A program made the position numbers and the translations under genes. A stretch of 64,000 nucleotides of DNA. Source: Litsea cubeba. Lineage: Eukaryota; Streptophyta; Magnoliopsida; Laurales; Lauraceae. The stretch spans positions 12,878,137 to 12,942,136 of the forward strand of contig CM022955.1 in the NCBI GenBank assembly GCA_012931725.1. The letters are read 5' to 3'. Shown here piece by piece: positions 1-8,833 of this stretch; position 1 is the first letter of the stretch; every line of letters starts with the position of its first letter. The notes beneath the pieces are model-generated. The model searched no databases. It worked only from the letters and a program-made list of their open reading frames with translations, and was not told the DNA's origin.

Positions 1-79
1 AGAAAAAAGAGAAAGCATAAGAATAACACAAAATAGTCTTTTATTTCGATTACTGTAAAGAAAAAAGGATATCTTCGAT

Positions 80-640
80 CTAATCGTGAGCTTCAGACTC
101 TACAGAAGATACACAACTAGCCCTATATTCTTCAGGAAAGTCAGGATCAGAGGACAACTTATGTAAGCCAGCGTCAACCAGACCCTAGGATTGCTCAACT
201 CTTTAGCTTTGGAAGAATCAAGCTCTAGAGAACACTGCTGATATATCACCATGGCGTCAAGATCGGTAGCTTCCCCTCCAAAGACGCAAGACGGGATTGC
301 AAACGCTCCAATTGGGCTGTTAGGTCCTTTTCAGACTTTAAAACCTCAACAATATCATCTCGCTTCATGTCAAGCTCCCACGAGGCTAACTTTAATAGAG
401 AAGTACCCATCGTGACCCTTTCACACATAGCGAAATACTCCGATTCCAGGGTTGCCCTTCTGCCGAGAAGCATGGGTTCGGTTATACCCGATGCAGACCT
501 TTTAGACACTCGCGTGAGCTCTGCGCACAGTTCTTAGACCTGCATGACCTTGGGCCCGGTCGAAGAAATAGACTCGCTAGAAGACTGCACCACCTGCAGC
601 GGAGAATCAACAATCCCCTTGTAATAAGCAGGTCCTCTGC
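80..640 (-). pseudogene. decayed coiled-coil ORF remnant
   Basis: On the minus strand a coding-like stretch runs from about 640 down to a TAG at 80-82, with internal stops. The longest open part (509-246) is rich in charged and Leu residues (e.g. LTAQLERLQSRLASLEGK) and looks like a coiled coil. A second in-phase piece near 190-83 reads as an acidic C-terminus (SSDPDFPEEYRA). The style resembles C-terminal coiled-coil parts of retroelement accessory ORFs such as the minus-strand gene at 55068-59328, but I see no direct sequence match. No function is assigned. Confidence 0.3.
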
Positions 641-814
641 TAACTCAGATAAAGGAGATCTACCGGTCACATCTAGAAACGATAGAAAACCAACCGCCAC
701 TGACAGACGACGAAGGGCGACGAGGGAATTATCCCTAAGGAGGGGACCGCTAGATCATGGGGGTCGCCTAAAAAAAAAGAAAAAGAAAAGGGGGTATGAA
801 TCATCAAGGCAATG

Positions 815-843
815 CATGCATATATATACATATATATATATAA
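815..843. repeat. AT microsatellite
   Basis: Alternating TA/CATATA tract next to an A-rich stretch. Simple sequence with no gene content. Confidence 0.8.
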
Positions 844-959
844 ACCATCCTCGTTGTTTGTTTTCTTAGGATCGTGTCCCCTTTTTATAGTGTCCTTTAC
901 ACGTGCCAAGAAATCGAATCCCATAGTGGACAAGGTGTATTAACAGTGTGGAAAACCGA

Positions 960-1759
960 GACACATTGTAGGGGATTGCAAAGTGAAGATGGTAATCATT
1001 GAGGAAATTTCAGCCACGGATGACTCGAGGCAAAGGGATGCCAACGAGTATGGGAGAGCCATTGAGCAGGATATCGGGACATAGAGGTGAATTTCATTAC
1101 CACCGTTGAAGCCATCAAAATCTGTGAGTATACACTTACATAAGAAATCTTTAATGTTGATGATAAGGTTCAAGATTATATCAAGGAAGAGGAATTGATG
1201 GTGGAGGACGTTGGTCAATCGGGGATTGAATCAAGTCCTCAGGTGGTGCTAGATTTCCAGGGACTTGATGTTCATGTGCCAGATTTTTTCAAGGAGATGG
1301 AATCAAAAGAAGTGGAGGATGATTCGTCTGGGACTGGATCATATCCACAAGAGATGGTTGATGAAACTATTACAGAAGTTATTTCTTATGACGTTTCGAA
1401 GGCTCACAGAGATACAGAAATAGACACACAAGAGATATATGAGTGGAAAGACGCATTGGGTGCGAAGATTGCAGCCTTGATTGGGGATGAGACATGGGAG
1501 ATGGTTCTATGTTCTGATGGTGTGAAGATGGTTGGATGCATGTAGGTTGACAACCAAGAAAGTTGGTTTGGTGGGACCGTTGGTCATTACATGACATGGT
1601 TGGAAGCAAAGGGGTTCAACCAGCAGCACGAGTTTGATCTTGACGTGACCTATGGTCAAGTGGCAAAGATCAACATCGTACACGTGTAAATTGGTATCGC
1701 AGCAAGTGAAAGGTGGGAATTTAAGTAGATGCAAGTCGAAGAAAAAGAATTGGGGGAGT
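960..1759 (+). pseudogene. unrecognised coding remnant, perhaps retroelement-derived
   Basis: An open frame at 1195-1545 encodes an acidic protein fragment I do not recognise. Downstream, in other frames, coding-like sequence continues to about 1735 (e.g. WFGGTVGHYMTWLEAK). At 1751-1757 a G-rich tract (TGGGGGAG) is followed by TTGATAAGG, which looks like a polypurine tract next to an LTR start. One reading is the 3' end of an old gypsy or copia element whose downstream LTR was interrupted by the chromovirus at 1902 and resumes at 10795. This is inference from layout; no domain is identified. Confidence 0.25.
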
Positions 1760-2301
1760 TGATAAGGGGATCTACTTGAAGGGGCCATATGGTTTTGAGA
1801 ACCAGGAGAAGCTAGCGCCGCGATAATGGTAGATTTTTCACATATTCAAATGAAAACTTAGCGTAATGATGATGGGAGTCAGCGTTGAGGGGTTAGGCCG
1901 ATGTGAGACCCCGTCCCGAGTTAATCATGATTAACTCTTATTAATCGCACTTATGGCTAATTAAACATGTTTAGTCGAATTAATGAAGGCTTAGTACCAA
2001 ATTGACTTGGTTTAGCCTTAAGAAAATGAATTAAGCTTAATAAGCTTGTAAAATGAATTGTAATTGGATTGGATGAGTTTGTGAACTCAAATTAGGAATT
2101 GAGGGACTTTTGTGTAAATACGTCTTTATACGTATTTCGTCGAGTACGGAAACTCTCGATGCCAACGTGCGTATCTCGAGGAGTATGTTCACATCCGTCA
2201 AAGACTTGAAGTCGTTTGACGAATATTGATTCAAATGACCATTCATTTGACTTGAATTGTAATTAATAAATAATTATGGGGCTAAATGCAATTTGGAGCC
2301 T

Positions 2302-2308
2302 TATATAG
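2302..2308 (+). promoter_or_regulatory. LTR TATA box (5' LTR)
   Basis: TATATAG about 30 bp upstream of a leader containing AAACCCTAG and a pyrimidine-rich stretch, the usual plant LTR promoter layout. The 3' LTR copy is at 9234-9240. It sets the likely U3/R boundary about 430 bp into the LTR. Confidence 0.75.
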
Positions 2309-2690
2309 GCTAAGCCTCTTGCAAATCCTGAAAACCCTAGCCCCATCTTCATCTTTCACTCTTTTCTCTTCTTTCTTTCAATTCTCTCTATCAATCATTG
2401 AGAGTGAAGTCTTGAGAGTGATTTTGTAAGTGAATTTCCTTCACTTCATCAACCTCTTCATCTTCCTCAAGTTCAAAGATAAGTTTGGAGATTGTCAAGC
2501 TTGGATTCAAGTGTTTTATCTCCAACTCAAACTATTAAAAAGGGTTTTCTTCCTTAGATCTTCAAACAAGGCAAGTACTTACTTGTTTATATGCTTTGTG
2601 ATGTTTATGAGTCATTAGAACTCATTTGGGCCAAGAAACCAGAAGATTGGCTTCAGAAACCTGAAGCTCGAACTAAGCTTTTGGGTGGCT

Positions 2691-2960
2691 ATCGGTCGAC
2701 CGACAGGTCGACCGATGAACCGACGAGTGAACCGACAGGTATAACCTGTTGGTTTTCCAGAGAATTCAAGTTCTCTGGAATTCTGACCGATGTGGGTCGG
2801 TCCACCGACGTAGTGTGGTCGGTCGACCGATGGGTCGACCGATAGTGTAAAAGTAGTTCAGAATTCAGGAAATTCTGGCTCGCTGGAATTCGGACCGATG
2901 CACCGTCGGTCAACCGTCCAGAAGCCGTCGGTCGACCGATGGGTTGACCGATAGGCGAAC
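2691..2960. repeat. TCGA-core palindrome cluster in 5' LTR
   Basis: About ten copies of CGGTCGACCGAT-like palindromes and half-sites (CGGT.GACCGA, GAACCGAC), interspersed with GGAATTC / GAATTCAGG inverted pieces. The copy in the 3' LTR (about 9623-9893) shows C-to-T changes in these motifs. Similar clusters with other sequences sit in the three gypsy solo LTRs. Confidence 0.85.
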
Positions 2961-3487
2961 CGACGCTGTGCAGGAAATCGTGAAAATTATCTGTGTTTGA
3001 GGCCTAATGTATACAGGCTGAATATTGTTAATGTATAAGCCTTCATAGGTGTAAACTCAAGTTTCCGAATACACAATTCAAATGATATTCATCGAAAATA
3101 GTACCTGTATTGGAAAATGAATGTTTCACTCATTTGCTTGGCTTAGACGTCTAATAACCATTGGTTAGTTACCACGTGAAATTGTGAATGAATTACATTG
3201 AACATGAATTGCATAATGAACTATTTCTGCTGCAGTAGATGTTTGAGGTGTTCCGGAACCTCATGGAAGTTAGTGATCTCTGATCAAGACACTGACGTAT
3301 TCCATACCATTTGGCAACCCTTAAATAAAGAGTGTCCATGTAGATATCAACTTAATGATATTACTGGATCCGTTATTGTTATTATTCTTAATGAATTGTT
3401 TCACTGGATTATTGATAGCTAGAACTATCATAACATGTATGTATTTGTTGAACCGTCGTGTTCATGGTACTATTGATGAATGTCACA

Positions 3488-3580
3488 GGCCCAGATGCCC
3501 GTGCCGGTCCTGCCGAGGCCGCGCCGCCAGCGGAGGATGCCCGCCCGATACCTCCAGGAGGTTTAATCGAGTGGATTTGA
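3488..3580 (+). other. short conserved frame after an acceptor-like AG (LTR mini-exon)
   Basis: Directly after CACAG at 3484-3488 lies a GC-rich island inside an AT-rich LTR. If the first codon starts with the last G of the AG, it reads 30 codons to TGA, rich in Ala, Pro and Glu and ending PPGGLIEWI. The solo LTR at 33841 carries a diverged partner ending PPGGLIEWH; over those last eight shared codons the four base differences are all silent third-position changes. This suggests selection on a peptide. The 3' LTR copy (10420-10512) is identical. Whether it is translated is unknown. Confidence 0.55.
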
Positions 3581-3868
3581 TCGCTGAGAGCGAAAGAACA
3601 ATTTTGAATGTAATTAGAAGTTCCCGTATTGTATTAAATATACGGTGATTGACTTTCTAGAACGTAGATTAAACTTGTGTATTATATTTTGTCAATGTAT
3701 AATTTCCGCCGTTGTATACAGTTGACAGGTAATGTAATTGATATCCATTGTGAGTTTCGTTTTAGCTTTTGTTAATTCGAAAATTACGGGAGTAAGTATG
3801 AGCTCTCGACTCGGGGTTTGTCCGAGCTAATCAAATCTCGGGACCGGGTCGTGACATACTTATCGTAA

Positions 3869-3880
3869 TGGTATCAGAGC
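3869..3880 (+). other. primer binding site (initiator Met tRNA)
   Basis: TGGTATCAGAGC, the classical complement of the plant initiator tRNA-Met 3' end, lies 12 bp after the 5' LTR. It primes minus-strand DNA synthesis. Confidence 0.95.
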
Positions 3881-4041
3881 ATTAGGTTAAAAGACTTAAG
3901 AACCTTGTAAACGTTGTGAGGAACGTTAAGTTAGTAACAAGTCTTGAATAGATTTGTGTTTATTGCTTTCACTTTATGTGAATAATATTGATGGAAGTGT
4001 TGAGATGTCACTCTTACCTTCCGTGTGTATTGTTTTCCAGC

Positions 4042-5484
4042 ATGGCTTCTGGATCAGGATCTGGGCATGATGACTTTACAGCAGTCACACCCCCTCCTAT
4101 ATCGGAGACCGATGCTAAGTTTGCTGCTATTTTAGAGCAGATGGCAAAGAGCCATGACGCGCAGATGGGCATGCAAGCCCAGTTGATGTTGAGTAATGAA
4201 CAGCTAGTCAAGAGTCAAGAGGCTCAAGCTAGTATGCATGCTCAGATGCTCAAGATATTGGAAACTCAGAGCCAGATGCAGGCTCAGATGCAGATGTCAT
4301 CACCAATTCAACAGCATATTGAACATCAGGTGGTGAATCAGAACAAAGAAAAGGATCCTAATGTCCTTTATGAGCAGTTCCGTAAGAGAGGAGCTACTGA
4401 GTTCCAAGGCACTGAAGATGTGATGCAAGCCGACGAATGGCTGGAACACATCGAAGATGTGCTTGATACGGTTGTCTGTACTCTAAGGCAGAAAGTCTCG
4501 CTGACCTCCTCTATGCTAAGAGGATCAGCTAATACTTGGTGGAGAAGTGTCAAGGACACATTTAGGACACTGCCGGAAGAAGGAATCTGGGAAACTTTCA
4601 GGAATTATTTTCAAAGAAAGTTTGTCCCAGAACATGTGCAGCAACAAAAGGAAGCAGAGTTCCTGAATTTGAAGCAGGGTCAAACATCCGTGTCTACATA
4701 TGTAGATAACTTCCTCAAACTATCCAAGTATGCTCCTGACTTGGTCAATACTGAGGAGAAGAAAATCAAGCGATTTATTATAGGCTTGAACCCAGAGTAC
4801 AAGACAGTTGTGGTAGCTGGTCAAATACCTACTACATTTGGTGCTGTCTTGGCTAGGGCCTATACTGCTGAAGAGATTCAGCGAGAAAAGGATGTTGCAA
4901 ACGCTGCAAAGAGAAGTAGTGAGCCATGGTACCCCAAAGGAGGACAATCCAAAGATAAGAGGAAAAGACCGCAGCAAAAGGTCACTCCGAAAGATAATAG
5001 TAGGAGTGATAAGCAAGAGAACAAGCCAGTTTGTGAGACTTGTGGTAAGACTCACAGAACTGAGTTGTGTTGGAGGACCACCGGGGCCTGCCTGGTTTGT
5101 GGTTCTTTAGAACACAAAATGGCTCAATGTCCAAAGAGAAGGAGAGATGATAGAGCCCCTTATCAGCAGCCTAATCGGGGACAAGCAGCACTTCTTGCAC
5201 CTCCTCAAAGATTGGCTTTGCCTGCTCCTCCGAGACAACCACAACAGCAACCTCAACGACAAGGTCAGCAACGTCCAAATCAGAGACCACAACAGCCTAA
5301 TAGGCCACAGGCAGCTGGATTGGCTTGTGCAATTAACAGAGAACAGGCTGACGTTGCAACCAACGTGGTTGAAGGTACTATTTTTGTAGATAATAGACCT
5401 GCAATAGCTTTGTTTGATCCGGGTTCTACTCATTCATTTGTAGCACCTACATTTGTCTGTGATATACAAGACCGGATAGAATAA
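4042..5484 (+). CDS. gag: gag and start of protease, chromovirus
   Basis: I chose ATG 4042 because it opens a typical Gag start (MASGSGSG) right after TTGTTTTCCAG; the frame is open upstream to 3988. Residues about 30-90 are a Gln/Met-rich repeat region likely to form a coiled coil. Residues about 130-250 match the retrotransposon capsid domain (ADEWLEHIEDV, TWWRSVKD, FLNLKQGQTSV). A degenerate knuckle (CETCGKTHRTELC) and a full CCHC knuckle (CLVCGSLEHKMAQC, about residues 350-363) bind RNA. A Pro/Gln/Arg linker follows, then the protease active site as DPGSTHSF, where DSG or DTG is usual; DPGS also occurs in other plant gypsy families. TAA at 5482-5484 stops the frame inside the protease; pol continues in the same frame. 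Confidence 0.92.
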   Translation: MASGSGSGHDDFTAVTPPPISETDAKFAAILEQMAKSHDAQMGMQAQLMLSNEQLVKSQEAQASMHAQMLKILETQSQMQAQMQMSSPIQQHIEHQVVNQNKEKDPNVLYEQFRKRGATEFQGTEDVMQADEWLEHIEDVLDTVVCTLRQKVSLTSSMLRGSANTWWRSVKDTFRTLPEEGIWETFRNYFQRKFVPEHVQQQKEAEFLNLKQGQTSVSTYVDNFLKLSKYAPDLVNTEEKKIKRFIIGLNPEYKTVVVAGQIPTTFGAVLARAYTAEEIQREKDVANAAKRSSEPWYPKGGQSKDKRKRPQQKVTPKDNSRSDKQENKPVCETCGKTHRTELCWRTTGACLVCGSLEHKMAQCPKRRRDDRAPYQQPNRGQAALLAPPQRLALPAPPRQPQQQPQRQGQQRPNQRPQQPNRPQAAGLACAINREQADVATNVVEGTIFVDNRPAIALFDPGSTHSFVAPTFVCDIQDRIE

Positions 5485-8400
5485 TTAGCTTATGATTTTA
5501 CTGTCTCTACTCCCTTAGGAAAGAGAGTAGTTTGTGAATTGTATCTTCCCCAATGTAATGTTAAAATCGGAGAAATGTCGATGCCAGTTGATCTAGTTGT
5601 ACTAACAACTATGAAGGACTTCGATGTTATATTCGGTATGGATTGGCTTGCGAAATACAGGGCTTGTTTAGACTGTTTTCACAAGATCATCACTTTCAAA
5701 GTGAATGAGACCAATGCCAGTGTACTTTTTGAAGGAGTCCAAAAGAAATACGACACCAGGCTTATATCAGCATTGAAGGCTGAACGAATGATGCGTAGTG
5801 GTTGTGAGGGCTACATCGCATTTATTTCGGAAGAGAAGCCTGTACGGGAATTGAATGATATTCCTGTAGTCTGTGAATTTCCAGACGTGTTTCCAAGTGA
5901 AGTACTCGGTCTATCTCCAGCAAGGGAAGTGGACTTTACAATTGAACTCGTGCCTGGTACTGCACCAATCTCGAAAGCACCGTATCGAATGGCACCATCT
6001 GAGTTATGTGAATTGAAGAAACAGATACAGGACTTACTTGATAAGGGTTTCATAAGACCTAGTGTCTCACCCTGGGGAACACCTGTTCTGTTTGTGAAAA
6101 AGAAGGATGGCACCCTTCGTATGTGCATTGATTATAGGCAGATAAACCAAATGACAATTAAGAACAAATATCCTCTGCCTAGGATCGATGAGTTGTTTGA
6201 TCAACTCCAAGGTGCAGCACACTTTTCCAAGATTGATCTTCGATCTGGATATCATCAGATTTGGGTTAAAGATCAGGATGTACAGAAAACTGCATTCAGG
6301 ACTCGTTACGGCCACTATGAATTCCTCGTGATGCCTTTTGGTCTAACCAATGCACCTGCAGTGTTTATGGCACTAATGAACAGGGTGTTTGCTTCATACC
6401 TAGACCAGTTTGTTGTAATCTTCATAGATGACATTCTGGTATACTCGAAGACAGAGTTGGAGCATTCACATCATTTGAGGACGACTTTGCAAATACTGAG
6501 GGCAAATCAGTTGTATGCAAACCTCAAGAAGTGCGACTTCTGGTTGCAGCAGGTGGCATTTCTGGGTCATGTTATTACCAGAAAAGGGTTAGCTGTAGAT
6601 ACAGCTAAGATTGAAGCGGTTACCAATTGGCAGAGTCCGAAGAATGTGCCTGAAGTTCGAAGCTTCTTAGGATTGGCAGGCTATTACAGGAGGTTCGTCA
6701 AGGACTTCTCAAAGATAGCGGTCCCACTAACGAAACTGACTCGAAAAGACGTTCCTTTCCAATGGGACGATGCTTGTGAGTCTAGTTTTCAGACTTTGAA
6801 GCAGAAACTTATTTCAGCTCCCGTATTAGCTTTACCCGAAGGAAGAGGAGGATTTGAGATCTACTCAGATGCCTCGGGTGTTGGCTTGGGATGTGTATTG
6901 ATGCAGCATAGAAAAGTCATTGCCTACGGTTCTCGTCAGTTGAAAGAGCATGAGAAGAACTATGCTACTCACGATCTTAAGCTCGCAGCGGTTGTGTTTG
7001 CCTTGAAACAATGGAGACATTACTTGTATGGTGAAACTTTTGAAGTTCACTGTGATCACAAGAGTCTCCAATACTTATTCACTCAGAAGGAAATTAATCT
7101 GAGGCAACGTCGTTGGCTAGAGCTGATCAAGGACTACGATTTTCCATTTAAATATGTACCTGGAAAGGGCAATGTCGTAGCCGATGCCTTGAGTCGAAAG
7201 ACTATTGAAGTAGCATCATTGAAATGGGGATGGAATCAACTTGATGATTTCAAGGACATGGATGTGTCCATTGAGGCAGTCAATGACCAAGCAATGACTA
7301 TGGCAATGTCCGTGTTCGAACCAATTATTATCCAACAGATTAAGGATAGACAGTTCGACGATCCGGAATTGGTAAGGATCAGGGACAACATTGCTGCAAG
7401 ACCAGACTTCATGTTAGTGGAAGGAATCCTCTACTTCAGAGGCAGATTGTGTGTTCCAGCAGAAAATGATATAAAACAAGCAGTGATGTATGAAGCACTT
7501 CATGCTAGGTACTCTATGCACCCTGGAAGCACAAAGATGTATAGAAATCTGAAAGATATGTTTTGGTGGAACAATATGAAGCGAGAAATTGCCGGTTATG
7601 TAACTTCATGTCTGACCTGTCAGCGTGTGAAGGCTGAGCACCAAAAACCACCTGGCTTGCTTCATCCACTGAACATTCCTCGATGGAAGTGGGAACACAT
7701 TACTATGGACTTCGTATCAGGTTTGCCAAGAACGAGGAAACAGCACGATGCCATATGGGTGATCGTGGATCGCCTTACGAAGTCTGCACACTTCCTTCCG
7801 ATTAGAAAAGATATTGGTTTCAGTGATATGTCCAGATTGTTTACCAGTGAAGTGATTCGATTGCATGGAACTCCAGTCTCCATTGTTTCCGATCGAGATA
7901 GTCGGTTTATTTCGGCATTTTGGCAATCTTTTCAGAATTCAATGGGTACTAGACTTAAGTTTAGTACTGCTTATCATCCACAGACTGATGGACAATCAGA
8001 ACGGACTATCCAGACCTTAGAAGACTTGCTTCGTGCCAGTGTATCTGATTTTGGGAGTGATTGGGATGACCATTTAGCGTTGTGTGAATTTGCATACAAC
8101 AACAGCTACCACTCCAGCATTGAAATGGCACCGTTTGAAGCTTTGTATGGTCGGAGATGTAGGACCCCAGTGAGCTGGGAAGAGGTGGGAACTCGAAGTT
8201 TCCATGGTCCTACGATTATTGCTGAAATAGCAAAGAGAGTACAGAAGATTCAGGATCGGTTGAAGATTGCTAGATCACGGCAGAAAAGCTATGCTGATAA
8301 TCGTCGGCGTGATTTAGAGTTCGCCATTGATGATATGGTCTTTTTGAAAACTTCACCGATGAAAGGCACTATCCGATTCGGGCAAAAAGGGAAACTCTCC

Positions 8401-8763
8401 CCGAGATTCATTGGACCTTTCAAGATCCAGAGTCGAATTGGAAATGTAGCCTATCGTCTCGAGTTGCCAACAGAGCTCTCCGGTATTCACAATGTATTTC
8501 ACATTAATATGCTTCGAAAGTACGTACATGATCATTCACATATCATAAAGCATGAAGAGATCCAAGTGTTTCCAAACACCACGTATGTTGAGAAGCCAAC
8601 TCAGATTATTGATACCAAGGTGGCAATTCTGCGCACGCGAACGATTAGATGGGTCAAAGTGCTTTGGGCACATCATGGACCTAATGAGACTACGTGGGAG
8701 CTTGAGGAGCAGTTGGCTCGAAAGTATCCCGAGCTATTCGTACAGGTAACTATGAATTCCTAA
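5485..8763 (+). CDS. pol: pol, chromovirus: protease end, RT, RNase H, integrase, chromodomain
   Basis: Same frame as gag and separated from it only by TAA 5482-5484; otherwise open to TAA 8761-8763. Counting from codon 5539: protease C-terminal half about 1-70; RT about 130-330 with KIDLRSGYHQ and FIDDILVYSK (about 295); RNase H about 437-555 with SDAS and VADALSRK; integrase zinc finger about 654-693 (HARYSMH, CLTC), then D,D,E core (ITMDF; SDRDSRF; GQSERT) about 724-821; chromodomain about 1015-1070 (TIRWVKVLWAHH, ETTWELEEQL), which steers integration to heterochromatin. Oddity: the RNase H catalytic Glu position reads AAG (Lys) at 6979-6981 in HDLKLAAVV, where HDLELAAVV is the family norm. 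With the stop, two separate lesions disable this copy. Confidence 0.95.
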   Translation, partial: LAYDFTVSTPLGKRVVCELYLPQCNVKIGEMSMPVDLVVLTTMKDFDVIFGMDWLAKYRACLDCFHKIITFKVNETNASVLFEGVQKKYDTRLISALKAERMMRSGCEGYIAFISEEKPVRELNDIPVVCEFPDVFPSEVLGLSPAREVDFTIELVPGTAPISKAPYRMAPSELCELKKQIQDLLDKGFIRPSVSPWGTPVLFVKKKDGTLRMCIDYRQINQMTIKNKYPLPRIDELFDQLQGAAHFSKIDLRSGYHQIWVKDQDVQKTAFRTRYGHYEFLVMPFGLTNAPAVFMALMNRVFASYLDQFVVIFIDDILVYSKTELEHSHHLRTTLQILRANQLYANLKKCDFWLQQVAFLGHVITRKGLAVDTAKIEAVTNWQSPKNVPEVRSFLGLAGYYRRFVKDFSKIAVPLTKLTRKDVPFQWDDACESSFQTLKQKLISAPVLALPEGRGGFEIYSDASGVGLGCVLMQHRKVIAYGSRQLKEHEKNYATHDLKLAAVVFALKQWRHYLYGETFEVHCDHKSLQYLFTQKEINLRQRRWLELIKDYDFPFKYVPGKGNVVADALSRKTIEVASLKWGWNQLDDFKDMDVSIEAVNDQAMTMAMSVFEPIIIQQIKDRQFDDPELVRIRDNIAARPDFMLVEGILYFRGRLCVPAENDIKQAVMYEALHARYSMHPGSTKMYRNLKDMFWWNNMKREIAGYVTSCLTCQRVKAEHQKPPGLLHPLNIPRWKWEHITMDFVSGLPRTRKQHDAIWVIVDRLTKSAHFLPIRKDIGFSDMSRLFTSEVIRLHGTPVSIVSDRDSRFISAFWQSFQNSMGTRLKFSTAYHPQTDGQSERTIQTLEDLLRASVSDFGSDWDDHLALCEFAYNNSYHSSIEMAPFEALYGRRCRTPVSWEEVGTRSFHGPTIIAEIAKRVQKIQDRLKIARSRQKSYADNRRRDLEFAIDDMVFLKTSPMKGTIRFGQKGKLSPRFIGPFKIQSRIGNVAYRLELPTELSGIHNVFHINMLRKYVHDHSHIIKHEEIQVFPNTTYVEKPTQIIDTKVAILRTRTIRWVKVLWAHHGPNETTWELEEQLARKYPELFVQVTMNS

Positions 8764-8833
8764 TTTGTTATTTGAATTTCATTGATTTGTATAGCATTCG
8801 GAGGACCGAATGGTTCTAAAAGTTGTAGGGAGT

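Larger units (their letters stand above)
1902..3856 (+). repeat. 5' LTR of chromovirus
   Basis: A 1955-bp direct repeat of 8834-10789. Landmarks in order: TATA box 2302-2308; AAACCCTAG leader near 2333; GTAAG donor-like site 2426-2430; AGGCAAGT motif 2569-2576; palindrome cluster 2691-2960; a CTGCAGTAGATG block near 3231; an AG followed by a conserved short frame (3488-3580); terminus GTGACA. Small open frames elsewhere in the LTR look like by-products of its palindromes. Confidence 0.95.

Noticed and set aside
2591..2845. Open frames over the palindrome clusters (also 9523-9774, 2913-2689 and 9845-9621 on the minus strand)
   Set aside because: They read repeated STDRSTD-type peptides from the palindromes on both strands and are by-products of the repeat.
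3239..3283. Chromovirus LTR counterpart of exon A of the LTR C peptide
   Set aside because: The block is conserved in position, but the frame meets TGA and indels, and the donor (GTATTC) is weak, so I did not annotate a two-exon ORF there.
5482..5484. Programmed stop-codon readthrough between gag and pol
   Set aside because: The stop lies inside the protease domain, not at a domain border, and the following bases match no known readthrough context; a simple nonsense mutation is more likely.
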